A stretch of 7,626 nucleotides of DNA from Candidatus Zipacnadia bacterium (GTDB lineage Bacteria; Armatimonadota; Zipacnadia; Zipacnadales; Zipacnadaceae), in NCBI GenBank assembly GCA_029821255.1, contig JALGTS010000053.1, positions 1-7,626 of the forward strand, in the 5' to 3' direction. Positions 5,660 to 7,626 of the stretch are shown here, piece after piece (the first letter of the stretch is position 1; every line of letters begins with the position of its first letter). Under the pieces are notes generated by a model, which worked only from the letters and a program-made list of their open reading frames with translations, was not told the origin of the DNA and did no database searches. Position numbers and translations under genes: made by a program.

Positions 5660-7626
5660 ATGTCTTGCACGAACCATGCATTGAAGAGCTTTACGTGCCT
5701 GGGGAGTATGGCCGTAGCAGTGATCACACTGGCCTCAGCCGGGTTTGGCCAGCCTCTTTATAGGGCCTTGCCTAATGGCGCGCAGATAGTGGTTGAGGAG
5801 GATCATGCTGCACCGGTTGCTGCTGTGCGCTTCTACGTTGGTGTAGGGAGCGTCTACGAAGGTGAATATCTGGGTGCAGGTATATCTCATCTTGTTGAGC
5901 ATTGCTGCGATCGTGGTACAGCGCGGCGCACTGCCGCGGAAATTGATCAGGCTCAGGCGGCTATGGGCGGCTATGTGAACGCCTATACTACTTACGATCA
6001 TACCTGTTATCACATAACTACTTCCGCACAGCAAGTAGGCGAGGCCATTGATCTGCTGGGCGACTATGTGCTGGGAGCCACCTTCCCTGAGGAAGAAGTG
6101 GAAAATCAGATTAAAGTTATCATCCGGGAAATCGCCCGGGTTGACGATGACCCGCAGCGTGCTGTATTGGAGCTGTTTAATCAGACAATGTTCCGGCGGC
6201 ATCCGCAACGCTATCGGGTTATCGGCTATCCTGCTAAGTTCGCCGCATTGACGCGGGAGGACGTAGTCAAGTTCCACCAGGCCTACTATACGCCCGACAA
6301 TCTGGTGGCAGTTGCTGTCGGCGACTTTGATGGAGAAGAGATCGCCGACCGACTTGAGGTAGCCCTTAGTCATTACCCGCGCCGCCCAGGCCCGCCGATA
6401 GTTCTGCCTGATGAAGCGGCTCCTACTACCGTTCGTCGGATTAGCCGTAAGCGTGAGGGGCTGCAGCGGGCCCACTTGCTCCTGGGCTGGCGCACCGTGG
6501 ATCTGTTTCATCCAGACCTATACGCCCTAGACGTACTGGCATATATTCTGGGCCACGGCGACAGCGCCCGCTTGCCTCGGCTGCTGCGCGATGAGTTGGG
6601 ATTGGTGGATGCGGTGAGTGTATGGTCGGATACACCTGCCTATGGAGCGGGCACTTTCGTCGTATCTGCTACTCTGGATGCTACTAACATTGAAGCTGTG
6701 GAGCAGCAGATACTGCAGGTTACTCAACGGCTAGCCAATGAACTGGTTGATAAGGACGAACTGCAGCGAGCCAAGCGGCAAAAAGAGGCTGCATTTACTT
6801 ATGCTCAGGAGACGGCGGCGGGGCAGGCGGAGATACTGGGTGCAGACCTGCTGCTGACTGGCAATCTGGGCTTCAGCGACAAGTATCTGGAGGGTATACG
6901 AGCAGTCACCGCTGCACAGGTGCGCGAAGCAGCCCGTGAATACCTGCTCCCTGACCGCTACGTCGTCGCCAGCTTGGTTCCGGCGGCGATGGAGACTGAA
7001 GCAGCTACTGTTGACCAGCAGAAAGTGTCTGCCCCGCGGACGAAGAAATATGTACTTGACAATGGCCTGACGGTGTTAATCAGAGTTGAGCCAGGGGCGC
7101 CAGCGCTCCATATTGCCACGGCTACGCGCGCTGGACTGCGGTATGAGAACGAGCGCAACAGTGGGATCACGCGGCTAATGGCCCAGATGCTTCTGCGCGG
7201 TACTAAGCAAAGAAGTCGCAGTGAGATTGCCGAGGCTATTGACAGTATAGGCGCCGAAATCAAAGCTTACTCAGGCCGCAACAGCTTCGGCCTGACCGCC
7301 TGCTGCCTGCCTGACGACAGCTTGAAGGTATTAGATATTCTGGCTGATTGCTTACAGCATCCGACTTTCCCGGAGCAAGAGTTCCAACGCTTGCAGCAAC
7401 TCACCTTGGCGCAGCTTGCTGCCCGTCAGGGGGACGTTGACAATGTAGCGGAGAAACTACTGCGGGCAACATTATTTCAGCATCATCCTTATCGGTTTTC
7501 TGAGTTAGGCTCGCCCAGCAGTATCCAACAGCTTAGTGCTGAGCAAGTGGCGCAGTTTTACCGTCGTGTCTGTGGGCCAAGGTCTACTGTATTATTGATC
7601 CAGGGAAATATCGATGCGGCGAGGCT
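5660..7626 (+). CDS. Secreted M16-family zinc metallopeptidase (3' end beyond window)
   Basis: M16 (pitrilysin/insulinase-like) peptidases degrade peptides inside a clam-shell chamber built of homologous halves. The frame is open from the ATG at 5660 to the window edge (655 codons, no stop). GGAG (5647-5650) lies 9 bases upstream, and the gap from the previous gene is 20 bases, so the two are probably co-transcribed. A signal peptide covers about residues 1-27 or 1-30. The inverted zinc motif HLVEH (His77, Glu80, His81) is followed 76 residues after His81 by Glu157 in REIARVDDDP, as the family requires. GHGDSARLPRLLRDELGL (298-315) is the typical motif of the following inactive-fold domain. 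A second M16 unit starts near 462 (KKYVLDNGLTVLI). In it the zinc motif has become RLMAQ (Arg505, Ala508, Gln509) and the third ligand Gln585, so this half cannot bind zinc. The full protein is probably around 850-950 residues, judged from family layout. Confidence 0.92.
   Translation, partial: MSCTNHALKSFTCLGSMAVAVITLASAGFGQPLYRALPNGAQIVVEEDHAAPVAAVRFYVGVGSVYEGEYLGAGISHLVEHCCDRGTARRTAAEIDQAQAAMGGYVNAYTTYDHTCYHITTSAQQVGEAIDLLGDYVLGATFPEEEVENQIKVIIREIARVDDDPQRAVLELFNQTMFRRHPQRYRVIGYPAKFAALTREDVVKFHQAYYTPDNLVAVAVGDFDGEEIADRLEVALSHYPRRPGPPIVLPDEAAPTTVRRISRKREGLQRAHLLLGWRTVDLFHPDLYALDVLAYILGHGDSARLPRLLRDELGLVDAVSVWSDTPAYGAGTFVVSATLDATNIEAVEQQILQVTQRLANELVDKDELQRAKRQKEAAFTYAQETAAGQAEILGADLLLTGNLGFSDKYLEGIRAVTAAQVREAAREYLLPDRYVVASLVPAAMETEAATVDQQKVSAPRTKKYVLDNGLTVLIRVEPGAPALHIATATRAGLRYENERNSGITRLMAQMLLRGTKQRSRSEIAEAIDSIGAEIKAYSGRNSFGLTACCLPDDSLKVLDILADCLQHPTFPEQEFQRLQQLTLAQLAARQGDVDNVAEKLLRATLFQHHPYRFSELGSPSSIQQLSAEQVAQFYRRVCGPRSTVLLIQGNIDAAR

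Noticed and set aside
5735..6511. 258-codon minus-strand open frame opposite the M16 peptidase
   Set aside because: The plus strand here encodes a clear M16 domain with intact motifs; the antisense frame has no recognisable features.

Overview
The window looks like chromosomal DNA from a Gram-negative (diderm) bacterium of moderately high GC content. The main clue is a recognisable lpxC, which encodes the committed enzyme of lipid A synthesis. Three consecutive genes with Sec-type signal peptides that are not lipoproteins fit an organism with a periplasm. The lineage is not clear from the sequence. The divergent LpxC and the secG-HIT arrangement could suit a less-studied diderm phylum such as Armatimonadota, but that is only a guess. 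There are no insertion sequences, tRNAs, rRNAs, CRISPR arrays or phage genes.

Layout: on the minus strand, lpxC (61-906) reads leftwards. Bases 907-1115 form a divergent promoter region with one good sigma70-type promoter facing each way. On the plus strand five genes follow in one direction: secG (1116-1346), a HIT-family nucleotide hydrolase/transferase (1386-1883), a 791-residue secreted beta-rich protein broken up by Gly/Met/Pro-rich segments (1922-4297), a solute-binding protein of the ABC-transporter type without its permease (4413-5639), and the start of a secreted M16 zinc metallopeptidase that runs off the right edge (5660-7626). Gaps in this series are 39, 38, about 115 and 20 bases, so it can be read as one operon or as two units split by the structured 4298-4412 gap. 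That gap holds a weak terminator-like hairpin and a much stronger 33-base hairpin directly in front of the ribosome binding site of the solute-binding protein.

How the genes may work together: LpxC and SecG are housekeeping envelope functions (lipid A synthesis and Sec export). The last three genes all encode exported proteins. The M16 enzyme has an active N-terminal half and a degenerate C-terminal half. The most unusual item is the 791-residue protein: an Ig-like domain followed by a beta-rich domain whose strands are separated by long Gly/Met/Pro-rich inserts carrying recent DNA-level repeats. Together with the solute-binding protein and the peptidase it forms a possible periplasmic cassette of unknown function; that link is inference from position only.
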